64,000 bases of DNA from NCBI RefSeq assembly GCF_030812415.1, contig NZ_JAUSST010000002.1, positions 930,001-994,000 of the forward strand. Direction: 5' to 3'. This document shows positions 18,407 to 26,009 of this stretch, in pieces. This DNA is from Paenibacillus harenae (GTDB lineage Bacteria > Bacillota > Bacilli > Paenibacillales > Paenibacillaceae). The notes beneath the pieces were generated by a model, which was given only the letters and a program-made list of their open reading frames with translations, was not told the origin of the DNA and did not search any database. Made by a program: the position numbers and the translations under genes. The first letter of the stretch is position 1, and each line of letters opens with the position of its first letter.

Positions 18407-19149
18407 AGACATTGCAACAAATGACGGTTTTGATTACCGGGGGAAGCCGGGGAATCGGCGCGGCAATAGCCATACGATTCGCAGCGGAGGGCGTCAATAT
18501 CGTTATTCATTATTTGCATTCGCATGAGGCGGCCAACGAAACGGCTCGCACATGCATGGCGCTAGGCGCGAATGTAATGACCATTTCAGCGGATTTAAGA
18601 TCCAAAGAGCAGCTTGAGCGCATGTACGATAAGTTGAAAAGCCATCGGATGCTGCCTGATATTTTGGTAAATAACGGAGGCATATCGCATTACGGCATGT
18701 TAATGGATGTCACCGAGCAGGAGTGGGACGATGTAATGGCGGTAAACCTGAAGGGCATGTTTCTCTGCTCCCAGCTATTCATGCCGCATATGATCGCCGG
18801 GCGATTCGGCCGCATTATTAACGTATCTTCCGTCTGGGGCATCTCAGGCGCCTCCTGCGAGGTTCTGTACTCGACGACCAAGGGCGGCATGAACGCTTTC
18901 ACGAAAGCGCTGGCTAAGGAGCTGGCGCCCTCTGGCGTCACAGTCAACGCAGTTGCGCCTGGAGCGGTTGACACCGTTATGATGAACAGCTTCAATGAAG
19001 AGGAGAAGGCGGCTCTGCAGCAAGAAATTCCGGCAGGACGATTCGGCTCGCCGGAAGAAATCGCATCGCTCGTCTATTTCTTGTCATTGCCGGAATCATC
19101 GTACATTACGGGGCAAATTATTAGCCCGAACGGCGGATGGCATACATAG
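18403..19149 (+). CDS. ymfI: Short-chain dehydrogenase/reductase YmfI
   Basis: This classical SDR has 248 residues. The NAD(P) motif TGGSRGIG is at residues 12-19, NNGG at about 89-92, the catalytic Ser in INVSSVWG, and Tyr/Lys in YSTTKGG. The overall form is close to 3-oxoacyl-ACP reductases (FabG), and annotation pipelines often call it that. Its ATG overlaps the ymfH stop. The conserved pairing with two M16 proteins suggests a role other than bulk fatty-acid synthesis, but substrate and reaction cannot be read from the sequence. Confidence 0.9.
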   Translation: MKTLQQMTVLITGGSRGIGAAIAIRFAAEGVNIVIHYLHSHEAANETARTCMALGANVMTISADLRSKEQLERMYDKLKSHRMLPDILVNNGGISHYGMLMDVTEQEWDDVMAVNLKGMFLCSQLFMPHMIAGRFGRIINVSSVWGISGASCEVLYSTTKGGMNAFTKALAKELAPSGVTVNAVAPGAVDTVMMNSFNEEEKAALQQEIPAGRFGSPEEIASLVYFLSLPESSYITGQIISPNGGWHT

Positions 19150-19184
19150 GACAAGCAGCCAATGTTGCGCATTCGTCGTTTCTT

Positions 19185-19214
19185 GAATAATCATTGCCGC
19201 ATTATCGCATCATA
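19185..19214 (+). promoter_or_regulatory. Sigma-G promoter of ymfJ
   Basis: GAATA (19185-19189), 18 bases, CATCATA (19208-19214): an exact match to the forespore sigma-G consensus. It lies about 45 bases before the ymfJ start. Confidence 0.7.
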
Positions 19215-19260
19215 AGGACTGTTGCTTATTCTTTTCCACACCAATAGGAGGCGAAGAGTC

Positions 19261-19512
19261 ATGACAACCGTCCTTACTAACTTTGCTACATGGAAACATT
19301 TCTTGGCCGATCGTGTTTCGCATGCCAAGAATATGGGGATGACCGAGGAGACGATTGCGAGCTTGGCTTTCGAGATCGGTTCATTTCTGGATGAGAAGGT
19401 CGATCCCAAGAACGAGGAAGAACGTCTTCTGAAGCAGCTATGGGATGCTGGCGACGAGGGTGAGCGCAAGGCGCTTGCCAGCTTGATGGTGAAGCTCGTC
19501 CAGAAATCTTAA
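19261..19512 (+). CDS. ymfJ: DUF3243 family protein YmfJ
   Basis: This 83-residue soluble protein belongs to the DUF3243/YmfJ family, recognised by the N-terminal FATWKHFLADRVSHAKNMGM and LAFEIGSFLDEKVDPKN. It is mostly helical and charged. ATG 19261 follows AGGAGG; an in-frame start 39 bases upstream lacks a ribosome site. The sigma-G promoter suggests forespore expression. The molecular function is unknown. Confidence 0.85.
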   Translation: MTTVLTNFATWKHFLADRVSHAKNMGMTEETIASLAFEIGSFLDEKVDPKNEEERLLKQLWDAGDEGERKALASLMVKLVQKS

Positions 19513-19563
19513 CTGCAAGGCTGTGCCATTGCAGGCGTAATCGTCGCAATCAATTTGAAGCAG

Positions 19564-19595
19564 CAGAGAAGCCTCCGATATGGAGGCTTTTCTGC
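19564..19595 (+). terminator. Rho-independent terminator after ymfJ
   Basis: The GCCTCC/GGAGGC stem with loop GATAT is extended by outer AGA/TCT pairs and followed by TTTTCT. Confidence 0.75.
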
Positions 19596-19631
19596 AATGT
19601 TTCATGTGAGGTTGCAGGATTGTGATGAAAA

Positions 19632-19660
19632 TTGTAGAATAATGCTTTATGGCGTATAAT
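19632..19660 (+). promoter_or_regulatory. Sigma-A promoter of ymfK
   Basis: TTGTAG (19632-19637), 17 bases, TATAAT (19655-19660). It lies 53 bases before ymfK and after the ymfJ terminator. Confidence 0.7.
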
Positions 19661-19713
19661 TTTCCGCATGACCATTACGATTATGTTCAGATTTAGGACG
19701 GTGACAGCAAGCA

Positions 19714-20481
19714 ATGGAAAAAAAACAGTGGTATATGGAGTACAAAATACATAAAAACCGTCCGGGCTTGCTCGGAGACATCGCTTCCTTGCTCGGGATG
19801 CTCGAAGTTAACATTATGACGATAAACGGCGTCGAGGATCGTACGCGCGGGATGCTGCTGCAAACGGATGACGACGAGAAGATCGAGCTGCTTGGCAAGA
19901 TGCTTCAAAAGGTTGACAATATTACGGTTAACAAGCTTCGGACACCGACGATCGTCGATATATTGGCCGTTCGCCACGGACGCTATATCGAGCGCGATTC
20001 CGATGATCGCAAGACGTTCCGCTTCACGAGAGACGAGCTTGGCATATTGGTCGACTTCCTTGGCGAAGTATTCAAGCGCGACGGCAATCAAGTGATCGGG
20101 CTTCGCGGCATGCCTCGCGTAGGCAAGACTGAATCGATCATTGCAGGCAGCGTTTGCTCGAATAAGCGCTGGACATTCGTGTCGTCTACACTGCTTAGGC
20201 AGACCGTTCGGAGCCAGCTGTCCGAGGACGAAATGGAACCGAACAATATTTATATCATTGACGGCATCGTCAGCACGATTCGTTCCAATGAGAAGCATCA
20301 CGCGCTGCTTCAAGAAATAATGGCAATGCCTTCGACGAAGGTCATTGAACATCCGGATATTTTCGTGAAGGAGTCCCATTATGATTACAGTCATTTCGAC
20401 ATCATTGTCGAGTTGCGCAATTCCCCCGATGAAGAGATTTCTTACGAAAAATTTACCGCAAATTATACTGACGACTTCTAA
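19714..20481 (+). CDS. ymfK: DUF3388 protein YmfK: ACT-like domain plus P-loop-like region
   Basis: This 255-residue cytoplasmic protein has the family position of B. subtilis ymfK. The N-terminal 75 residues look like an ACT regulatory fold (HKNRPGLLGDIASLLGMLEVNIMTING), the ligand-sensing fold of amino-acid enzymes. A stretch GLRGMPRVGKTES near residue 130 fits a Walker A pattern (GxxxxGKT), and NNIYIIDGIV resembles a Walker B strand. The combination suggests a nucleotide-dependent switch answering to a small molecule. That is inference; no function is known to me. The gene is 25 bases before rodZ. Confidence 0.82.
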   Translation: MEKKQWYMEYKIHKNRPGLLGDIASLLGMLEVNIMTINGVEDRTRGMLLQTDDDEKIELLGKMLQKVDNITVNKLRTPTIVDILAVRHGRYIERDSDDRKTFRFTRDELGILVDFLGEVFKRDGNQVIGLRGMPRVGKTESIIAGSVCSNKRWTFVSSTLLRQTVRSQLSEDEMEPNNIYIIDGIVSTIRSNEKHHALLQEIMAMPSTKVIEHPDIFVKESHYDYSHFDIIVELRNSPDEEISYEKFTANYTDDF

Positions 20482-20506
20482 AGCAGGGTAGGAAGGAGGT
20501 ATTTCA

Positions 20507-21454
20507 ATGTCTGATTTGGGCGCGTTGCTTCGCAAAGCGAGGGAGCAGCGAGGATTGTCGTTGGATGATATTCAAGAGACTACGAAAATTCGCAAACGTT
20601 ACCTGGAAGCAATTGAAAGCGGAGACCATAGCATTCTGCCGGGCAGCTTCTACGTACGGGCATTCGTGAAAAACTATTCCGAAGCGGTCGGACTTGATCC
20701 CGACGAAGTGCTGCGCCTCTATCAGCATGAGGTGCCTGCAGCGCAGAATGAACACGCGGCAGAGCCGATTCCTGTACGGGCTCCTCGAAGATTAAAGTCG
20801 GAATCTTCGGAGCGGATGGGGAAAATCGGTTTTAACTTAATGATGTGGTGTTTTCTCATTCTTATTTTTGTCGTCGTGTGGATGTTCGTTATTAATCGCG
20901 ATCCTGATCCGGCAGATCAGCTTGACCAGAAGACGCCGATTACCGATGCTTCGCAGCCTCCAACCGACAATATTAACGCAGGTAACGGCACGGTTACGGA
21001 TAATCCGGTGCCTACGGCTACGCCGGTGCCAACCCAAGTGCCTACAACGGTTACTTTCGCAAGCAAAGTCGGCAAGGCGGATAAGTACGATATCGGTCCT
21101 GAAGGCACGCATAAACTGGAAATTAAGGTTAGCGGCGGCAGGAGCTGGCTCGAAATTCGAGCAGGCGGCTCAACGGGCGAGAAGCTGTATTCGGCTAACG
21201 CAGACGACGGAACGATTGAGACTCATGATCTCACTCAGCAGTTGTATGTAAATGTCGGGCGCGCCGATCTGACTGAAATTACGGTTGATGGCGTTCCTGT
21301 GCCGGATGGCGACCGCGCAGGTTCCAAGAAGCTGCTCATTAATCCGATCGTATCAACAAGCACTCCGCCTAACGGCGAACCTACGGATACGGCGGCAGAT
21401 ACGGACGAGACTGGCGGAACGGGAAATGAGCCTGATTCGGCAACGTCTGAATAA
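20507..21454 (+). CDS. rodZ: Cytoskeleton-associated RodZ-like protein
   Basis: RodZ/YmfM type, 315 residues. It has an N-terminal HTH_25 domain (residues 1-75, LGALLRKAREQRGLSLDDIQ), a basic juxtamembrane stretch, one transmembrane helix at about 108-130, a Thr/Pro-rich linker (PTATPVPTQVP) and a C-terminal extracellular DUF4115 domain (about 180-265), followed by an acidic tail. It helps place MreB and keep rod shape. AAGGAGGT precedes the ATG. This matches B. subtilis order; pgsA normally follows, but here yajQ and rimO intervene. Confidence 0.92.
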   Translation: MSDLGALLRKAREQRGLSLDDIQETTKIRKRYLEAIESGDHSILPGSFYVRAFVKNYSEAVGLDPDEVLRLYQHEVPAAQNEHAAEPIPVRAPRRLKSESSERMGKIGFNLMMWCFLILIFVVVWMFVINRDPDPADQLDQKTPITDASQPPTDNINAGNGTVTDNPVPTATPVPTQVPTTVTFASKVGKADKYDIGPEGTHKLEIKVSGGRSWLEIRAGGSTGEKLYSANADDGTIETHDLTQQLYVNVGRADLTEITVDGVPVPDGDRAGSKKLLINPIVSTSTPPNGEPTDTAADTDETGGTGNEPDSATSE

Positions 21455-21478
21455 AGGGAACGAGAGGAGAGATTCGGG

Positions 21479-21970
21479 TTGAGTTCAGAAAGTTCATTTG
21501 ACATTGTATCGAAGGTCGATATGGCCGAACTCGTAAACGCAATATCGCAAGCGGAGAAAGAGATCGAGACGAGGTTCGATTTCAAAGGCAGCAAAAGCAG
21601 CATCGCTCTCGAGAAGGAAGAATTGGTTGTCGGTTCCGATGACGAGTATAAGCTTAAGGCGGTTATCGACATCTTGCTTTCAAAGATGATCAAGCGCGGC
21701 GTTCCGATCAAAAATATGGATTACGGCAAAATCGAAGGCGCGTCGGCCGGTACGGTTCGCCAGAAAATTAAGCTAAGACAGGGCATCGAGCAGGACGTAT
21801 CCAAAAAAATTAATATTTTAATCCGCGATTCGAAGCTTAAAGTAAAGAGTCAAATCCAAGGCGATCAAATTCGGGTGACGGGCAAGAGCCGCGACGATCT
21901 GCAAGCGGTCATGGCACTGCTTCGCGGTGCGGATTTGCCGATTGAGCTGCAATTTATGAATTACAGGTAA
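21479..21970 (+). CDS. yajQ: YajQ family nucleotide-binding protein
   Basis: This 163-residue DUF520/YajQ protein has two RNP-like ferredoxin folds. Signatures are [23 protein letters not shown] near residue 37 and [16 protein letters not shown]. Family members bind nucleotides, and c-di-GMP in some species. TTG 21479 follows GAGAGGAGA. It is followed by a strong terminator, so rodZ-yajQ ends a unit that starts at ymfK. Confidence 0.93.
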   Translation: MSSESSFDIVSKVDMAELVNAISQAEKEIETRFDFKGSKSSIALEKEELVVGSDDEYKLKAVIDILLSKMIKRGVPIKNMDYGKIEGASAGTVRQKIKLRQGIEQDVSKKINILIRDSKLKVKSQIQGDQIRVTGKSRDDLQAVMALLRGADLPIELQFMNYR

Positions 21971-22005
21971 GCTTGCAATCAGAGCTGCGTTACATAGCAA
22001 CCTGA

Positions 22006-22050
22006 GCCTCGCTTTGTCGCTCGTTCGCAAAGCGGGGCTTTGCATTTTTT
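22006..22050 (+). terminator. Rho-independent terminator after yajQ
   Basis: An 11-bp stem, GCCTCGCTTTG/CAAAGCGGGGC with one G-T pair, is followed shortly by a T run. Confidence 0.85.
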
Positions 22051-22088
22051 TACATGCAATCGATGAATTTGTTCGGCATTGGCTGATT

Positions 22089-22117
22089 TTGACACTTAGA
22101 ATACCATGTATTATACT
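22089..22117 (+). promoter_or_regulatory. Sigma-A promoter of rimO-pgsA
   Basis: A perfect TTGACA (22089-22094), 17 bases, TATACT (22112-22117). It lies about 80 bases before the rimO start. Confidence 0.8.
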
Positions 22118-22196
22118 TGAACTCGAAGCATTTGCAGGTTTTACACTAATAAGTGCTTGCCAAAGTTCTACGGATGAGATTCTGGAGGATGTGCAG

Positions 22197-23525
22197 ATGA
22201 CGGAACGAGTGAAAGTAGTAACGCTTGGTTGCGAGAAAAACTTGGTCGATTCGGAAATTATGTCGGGTTTGATCCATGAACGCGGTTATCGCTTAGTTGA
22301 GGAAGCCGATGATGCGACGGTTATTATCGTTAATACATGCGGTTTCATTGACGCGGCTAAGGAAGAATCCGTCAATACGATTTTAGATATGGCTGATCTG
22401 AAGGAAACGGGCCGGCTTAAGGCATTGATCGTTTCCGGCTGCTTGACGCAGCGCTACAAGCAGCAGCTTATGGAGGAAATGCCGGAAATCGACGGCATTG
22501 TCGGAACGGGCGACTTCCACCATATTAACGATATTGTGGACGAGGCTCTGCGAGGCAAGAAACCGATCAAGGTGGGCAATCCGGTATTCGATTACAGCCA
22601 GGAATTGCCGAGAATGGTGACGACACCTCGCTATGCGGCGTATGTGAAGATTGCCGAAGGTTGCGATAACGCTTGTACATTCTGCAGCATTCCGATTATG
22701 CGCGGCAACTTTAGAAGCCGCACGATCGAATCGATACTGGCCGAGGTTGAGCTGCTGGCTTCGCAAGGGGTGAAGGAGGTCAGCTTGATCGCGCAAGATT
22801 CCACGAATTACGGAACGGATCTATACGATCGTTTCATGCTTCCGGAGCTGCTTAACCGTGTAAGTGAGGTTAACGGAATCGTTTGGGTTCGCTTGCATTA
22901 CGCTTACCCGGGCTTTTTCTCCGATGAGTTGATCGAGACCATCGCGAACAATCCGAAAATATGCAAATACATCGATATGCCTCTGCAACATAGCGAGGAT
23001 ACGATATTGAAACGAATGCGCAGGCCTGGCAGACAGCGTGATACGCGTGAGCTTATTGCGAAGATCCGGGCAGCGATTCCTGATGTTGCGCTTCGGACAA
23101 GCTTGATCGTTGGCTTCCCCGGCGAGACGGAGGAAGATTTCGGGAAGCTATGCGAGTTCGTTAAAGAAATGAAGTTCGACCGTTTGGGTGTATTTGCCTA
23201 CTCCAGCGAAGAGGACACGCCGGCCGTTAGGTTGCCGCATCATGTTCCTGACGAAGTAAGAGAATGGCGAGTCAACACGCTCATGGAAGTGCAGCGGCTC
23301 GTTTCGCGCGACAATAGCAGCAAGTATATCGGCAAGGAGATTGATGTTCTCGTCGAACGGTACGACGGCAGAAGCGACGTCTATATCGGACGTTCCATGT
23401 ACGACGCGCCGGAGATCGACGGAGAAGTATTCATATCGAATTGCCATGCAGAAATAGGTTCGATTCAGAAGGTTCGCGTTAAGCATGCCTATGAGTTTGA
23501 CCTGTCCGGGGAGGGAATTGCATGA
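22197..23525 (+). CDS. rimO: Ribosomal protein S12 methylthiotransferase RimO
   Basis: This radical-SAM enzyme of 442 residues adds a methylthio group to an Asp of ribosomal protein S12. It has an N-terminal UPF0004 domain with GCEKNLVDSE and NTCGFIDAAKEES, the radical-SAM cluster motif CDNACTFCSIP (CxxxCxxC, about residues 156-163), and a C-terminal TRAM domain. The GCEKNxVDSE and GFIDAAKEES signatures separate it from MiaB, whose gene is at 38113. ATG 22197 follows TGGAGG; an upstream frame extension of 61 residues overlaps the promoter and terminator and is not used. It overlaps pgsA by four bases. Confidence 0.94.
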   Translation: MTERVKVVTLGCEKNLVDSEIMSGLIHERGYRLVEEADDATVIIVNTCGFIDAAKEESVNTILDMADLKETGRLKALIVSGCLTQRYKQQLMEEMPEIDGIVGTGDFHHINDIVDEALRGKKPIKVGNPVFDYSQELPRMVTTPRYAAYVKIAEGCDNACTFCSIPIMRGNFRSRTIESILAEVELLASQGVKEVSLIAQDSTNYGTDLYDRFMLPELLNRVSEVNGIVWVRLHYAYPGFFSDELIETIANNPKICKYIDMPLQHSEDTILKRMRRPGRQRDTRELIAKIRAAIPDVALRTSLIVGFPGETEEDFGKLCEFVKEMKFDRLGVFAYSSEEDTPAVRLPHHVPDEVREWRVNTLMEVQRLVSRDNSSKYIGKEIDVLVERYDGRSDVYIGRSMYDAPEIDGEVFISNCHAEIGSIQKVRVKHAYEFDLSGEGIA

Positions 23526-24097
23526 ATCTGGCGAACCGCATAACGCTTGCCAGAATTTTTTTGGTACCGGTTATTATGTTGTTTTTGCTTATGAGGGTTG
23601 ATCTGGGGTCGCTAACGTTCGCCGACTTCACTATTACATACAATCAAATCGTTGCAGCGCTCATCTTCATCGTAGCGGCAAGCACGGATGGGCTCGACGG
23701 CTACATCGCCCGCAAGAACAAGATCGTCACCAATCTGGGCAAGCTGCTCGATCCGCTAGCGGACAAGCTGCTTGTTGCAGCCGTCCTTATCTCGCTCGTT
23801 GAAATGGACAAGTTGAGCGCATTGATTGCGATCATTATCATTAGCCGCGAGTTTGCCGTTACGGGCCTGCGTCAGGTAGCGCTGCTCGAAGGCTCGGTTA
23901 TGGCAGCAAGCAAGTGGGGCAAATGGAAGACGGCAATCCAGATTACGATGATTATTGCGCTGCTCATTAACAATTTCCCGTTCGCTTTCATCGACTTTCC
24001 GTTCGATGTGATTGCAAGCTGGGTAGCGGCAGCGATTACGGTCTACTCCGGTGTCGATTATTTCGTGAAGAACAAGAGTCTCATTCCCGTAGAGTAG
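23522..24097 (+). CDS. pgsA: CDP-diacylglycerol-glycerol-3-phosphate 3-phosphatidyltransferase
   Basis: PgsA, 191 residues, is an integral membrane enzyme making phosphatidylglycerol phosphate from CDP-diacylglycerol. The CDP-alcohol phosphatidyltransferase motif is complete: DGLDGYIAR...G(x3)D(x3)D in GKLLDPLADK. About five membrane helices are seen. The start overlaps the rimO stop (ATGA), so the two genes are coupled. A weak hairpin (24101-24135) follows. Confidence 0.94.
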   Translation: MNLANRITLARIFLVPVIMLFLLMRVDLGSLTFADFTITYNQIVAALIFIVAASTDGLDGYIARKNKIVTNLGKLLDPLADKLLVAAVLISLVEMDKLSALIAIIIISREFAVTGLRQVALLEGSVMAASKWGKWKTAIQITMIIALLINNFPFAFIDFPFDVIASWVAAAITVYSGVDYFVKNKSLIPVE

Positions 24098-24100
24098 CCG

Positions 24101-24136
24101 AAAAGCATCTTTCCGATTTACGGAGGGATGCTTTTG
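24101..24136 (+). terminator. Weak hairpin between pgsA and cinA
   Basis: AAAAGCATC pairs with GATGCTTTT around a 17-base loop. Only four T follow, so it may be a weak or bidirectional terminator. Confidence 0.5.
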
Positions 24137-24188
24137 CATATAGTAGGATATTATAAAGCTCGCGCATGTAGCAAAGGAGAGGCTGCGG

Positions 24189-25439
24189 ATGAAGGCAGAA
24201 ATTATTGCGGTCGGCACGGAACTGCTGCTCGGCCAAATCGTGAATACGAACGCACGGTACTTATCGCAGAAGCTTGCTTCGCTTGGCATCGACGTCTATT
24301 ATCAAACGGTTGTCGGCGACAACGCTGCAAGGTTAAGGAAAGCAATTGAGATTGGACGCTCGCGCGCCGATCTGCTCGTCTTTACGGGCGGGCTTGGTCC
24401 GACACAGGATGATTTGACGAAGGATGTGCTGGCCGACTATTTGGGTAGAGGGCTCTATATCCATGCGCCAACCATGGAACGCATTGAGCAGTTGTTTGGT
24501 TCAAGAGGGCTGCATATGGTCGAAAGCAATCGCCGTCAAGCGAATATGATCGAAGGCGGCGACGCGATCGATAATGCGGCAGGCCTTGCAGTCGGCAATG
24601 GCTTGGAAGCGGACGGCATGCTCTATTTGCTGCTGCCCGGCCCGCCTAAGGAAATGATGCCGATGATCGACGGACCCGGCGAGGCGTGGTTGCGATCGAA
24701 GCTGAACGAAGAGCTGCCCCTCTATTCGCGCCTGCTGAAATTCGCCGGCATCGGGGAGTCCAACCTCGAGGCTCGGCTTATCGATCTCATCGAAGCGCAG
24801 ACCGATCCGACGATCGCGCCCTATGCGAAGGAAGGCGAGGTCGCGGTACGCGTCTCGACGAAAGCGGGATCCCTTGCGGAAGCGCAGCGGAAGATTGACG
24901 ATGTGGTAGATCAGATCAAAACGAGAATCGGGGAGCATTTGTATGCGAAGGAGGATATCCCGCTTGAAGAGGCTGTCGTTAAGCTCCTGAGAGCTTCGAG
25001 GCGCAAGCTGGCTTGCGCGGAGAGCTGTAGCGGAGGATTGCTCGCCGAGCTCGTCACGAACGTTCCTGGTAGCAGCGGTGAGTTCGTGGGAGGCGTCGTA
25101 ACCTATACGAACGAGATGAAGCATCTGTTGCTCGGCATTCCGATGACGCAGCTCGAAGGGGAAGGCGCTCCGGGCGCGATCAGCGAGTCGACGGCTGCTC
25201 TAATGGCGGAACGCGTAAGGCAATTGGCCGACACGGACTTCGGCGTTTCGCTCACAGGCGTTGCCGGCCCTTCCGAGTCGGAAGGCAAGCCTGTCGGCCT
25301 CGTCTACTTCGCGATCGCGGAGCGGGGCAAGAAAACGCTCGTCCATACGACGCATCTAAGCGGCGATCGCGGGATGATACGTTTAAGAGCGGTGAAGGCG
25401 ACGTTGTACCGGCTATGGCAGGCGCTTCGGGAGCAGTGA
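24189..25439 (+). CDS. cinA: CinA family nicotinamide mononucleotide deamidase/competence-damage protein
   Basis: This protein has 416 residues. The N-terminal MoCF/COG1058 domain contains GTELLLGQIVNTNARYLSQ and TGGLGPTQDDLTKDVLA; the C-terminal CinA/PncC domain contains CAESCSGGLLAELVTNVPGSS and GVAGPSESEGKPVGLVY. Known family activities are NMN deamidation and ADP-ribose pyrophosphate cleavage in NAD salvage. In Bacillus and Streptococcus the gene precedes recA, as here. AAAGGAG precedes the ATG. Unlike in some species it seems not to be co-transcribed with recA, because a terminator-like hairpin and new promoter elements lie between. Confidence 0.93.
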   Translation: MKAEIIAVGTELLLGQIVNTNARYLSQKLASLGIDVYYQTVVGDNAARLRKAIEIGRSRADLLVFTGGLGPTQDDLTKDVLADYLGRGLYIHAPTMERIEQLFGSRGLHMVESNRRQANMIEGGDAIDNAAGLAVGNGLEADGMLYLLLPGPPKEMMPMIDGPGEAWLRSKLNEELPLYSRLLKFAGIGESNLEARLIDLIEAQTDPTIAPYAKEGEVAVRVSTKAGSLAEAQRKIDDVVDQIKTRIGEHLYAKEDIPLEEAVVKLLRASRRKLACAESCSGGLLAELVTNVPGSSGEFVGGVVTYTNEMKHLLLGIPMTQLEGEGAPGAISESTAALMAERVRQLADTDFGVSLTGVAGPSESEGKPVGLVYFAIAERGKKTLVHTTHLSGDRGMIRLRAVKATLYRLWQALREQ

Positions 25440-25519
25440 TCGACGCGGTACGACTGTTTGTGTTGGATCGTATCCTAGCTAATCGGGACGGCTATGTTGG
25501 ATTCTGCAGGATAGCCCCC

Positions 25520-25720
25520 TTTAGAAACCCGACTTGCGGCTATAGTGGTTATTTGCATTAACTTCGGTCTTGATCAACTGGAATGAAGCTTTCACGAAGA
25601 AAGTTACTGCAGAAATCCAATATAGGCTCTGAAAACGACCTAAACGGGCAAAAGTTAGTGCCATTATACAACATAGACGTCGATGCAACGATGAGGCAAT
25701 CATATGTTGAAGATAGTCCG
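25520..25720. repeat. Possible degenerate intergenic repeat upstream of recA
   Basis: No convincing gene lies in 25440-25800. The stretch contains ACTGGAATGAAGC, ACTGCAGAAATCCAAT and CCTAAACGGGCAAAAGTTAGTGC, pieces of which resemble, partly as reverse complement, the GGAATTTCT units at 40738-40915. It could be a decayed copy of a genus-specific intergenic repeat. This rests on eye comparison only. Confidence 0.3.
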
Positions 25721-25809
25721 ACTTCTGGCTGTTCTCTAGCTGGTTGTGCGAGTCGCTTACGATGATAGAGGCAGCACTCGCAATTGGATGATTGTGGCTG
25801 AAAAAAAGC

Positions 25810-25838
25810 TTGTCTTTTGTCGAAGGCGGGACTATAAT
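25810..25838 (+). promoter_or_regulatory. Sigma-A like promoter far upstream of recA
   Basis: TTGTCT (25810-25815), 17 bases, perfect TATAAT (25833-25838). A terminator hairpin follows within 20 bases of the predicted start site, so the product would be a very short RNA or an attenuated recA leader. Confidence 0.5.
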
Positions 25839-25857
25839 CGAAAGTAGTTATCGGAAG

Positions 25858-25892
25858 AACCGTGGCGAAGAATACTTTGCTGCGGTTTTTTT
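25858..25892 (+). terminator. Hairpin terminator upstream of recA
   Basis: A 13-bp stem with several G-T pairs (25858-25870 with 25875-25887), loop AATA, is followed directly by a run of T. Confidence 0.75.
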
Positions 25893-25925
25893 ATTGTCTG
25901 TTGACATGCGGCCAAACGAAAAAAG

Positions 25926-25939
25926 CGAATGTATGTTCG
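25926..25939. promoter_or_regulatory. LexA (SOS) operator of recA
   Basis: CGAATGTATGTTCG matches the Gram-positive SOS box CGAACrnryGTTCG at all fixed positions but one. It sits just before the proposed recA promoter. Confidence 0.75.
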
Positions 25940-25949
25940 AAAAAAATGC

Positions 25950-25978
25950 TTGGCAAGCAGTCGCAAGTGAGGTATCAT
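25950..25978 (+). promoter_or_regulatory. Proposed recA promoter
   Basis: TTGGCA (25950-25955), 17 bases, TATCAT (25973-25978), downstream of the LexA box. The predicted start site near 25985 leaves a short leader with AAGGATGTGAG before TTG 26010. Confidence 0.55.
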
Positions 25979-26009
25979 ACAATTATAAACGATGAAGGAT
26001 GTGAGTTTC

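Noticed and set aside
19693..20535. Minus-strand frame of 280 residues opposite ymfK
   Set aside because: ymfK is a conserved family with promoter and synteny; the antisense frame has no motif.
22014..22196. N-terminal extension of RimO by 61 residues
   Set aside because: It covers a terminator and a perfect promoter, and ATG 22197 has its own ribosome site.
25901..25906. TTGACA as the recA -35 box
   Set aside because: No -10 element lies 16-18 bases downstream; TTGGCA/TATCAT after the LexA box fits better.
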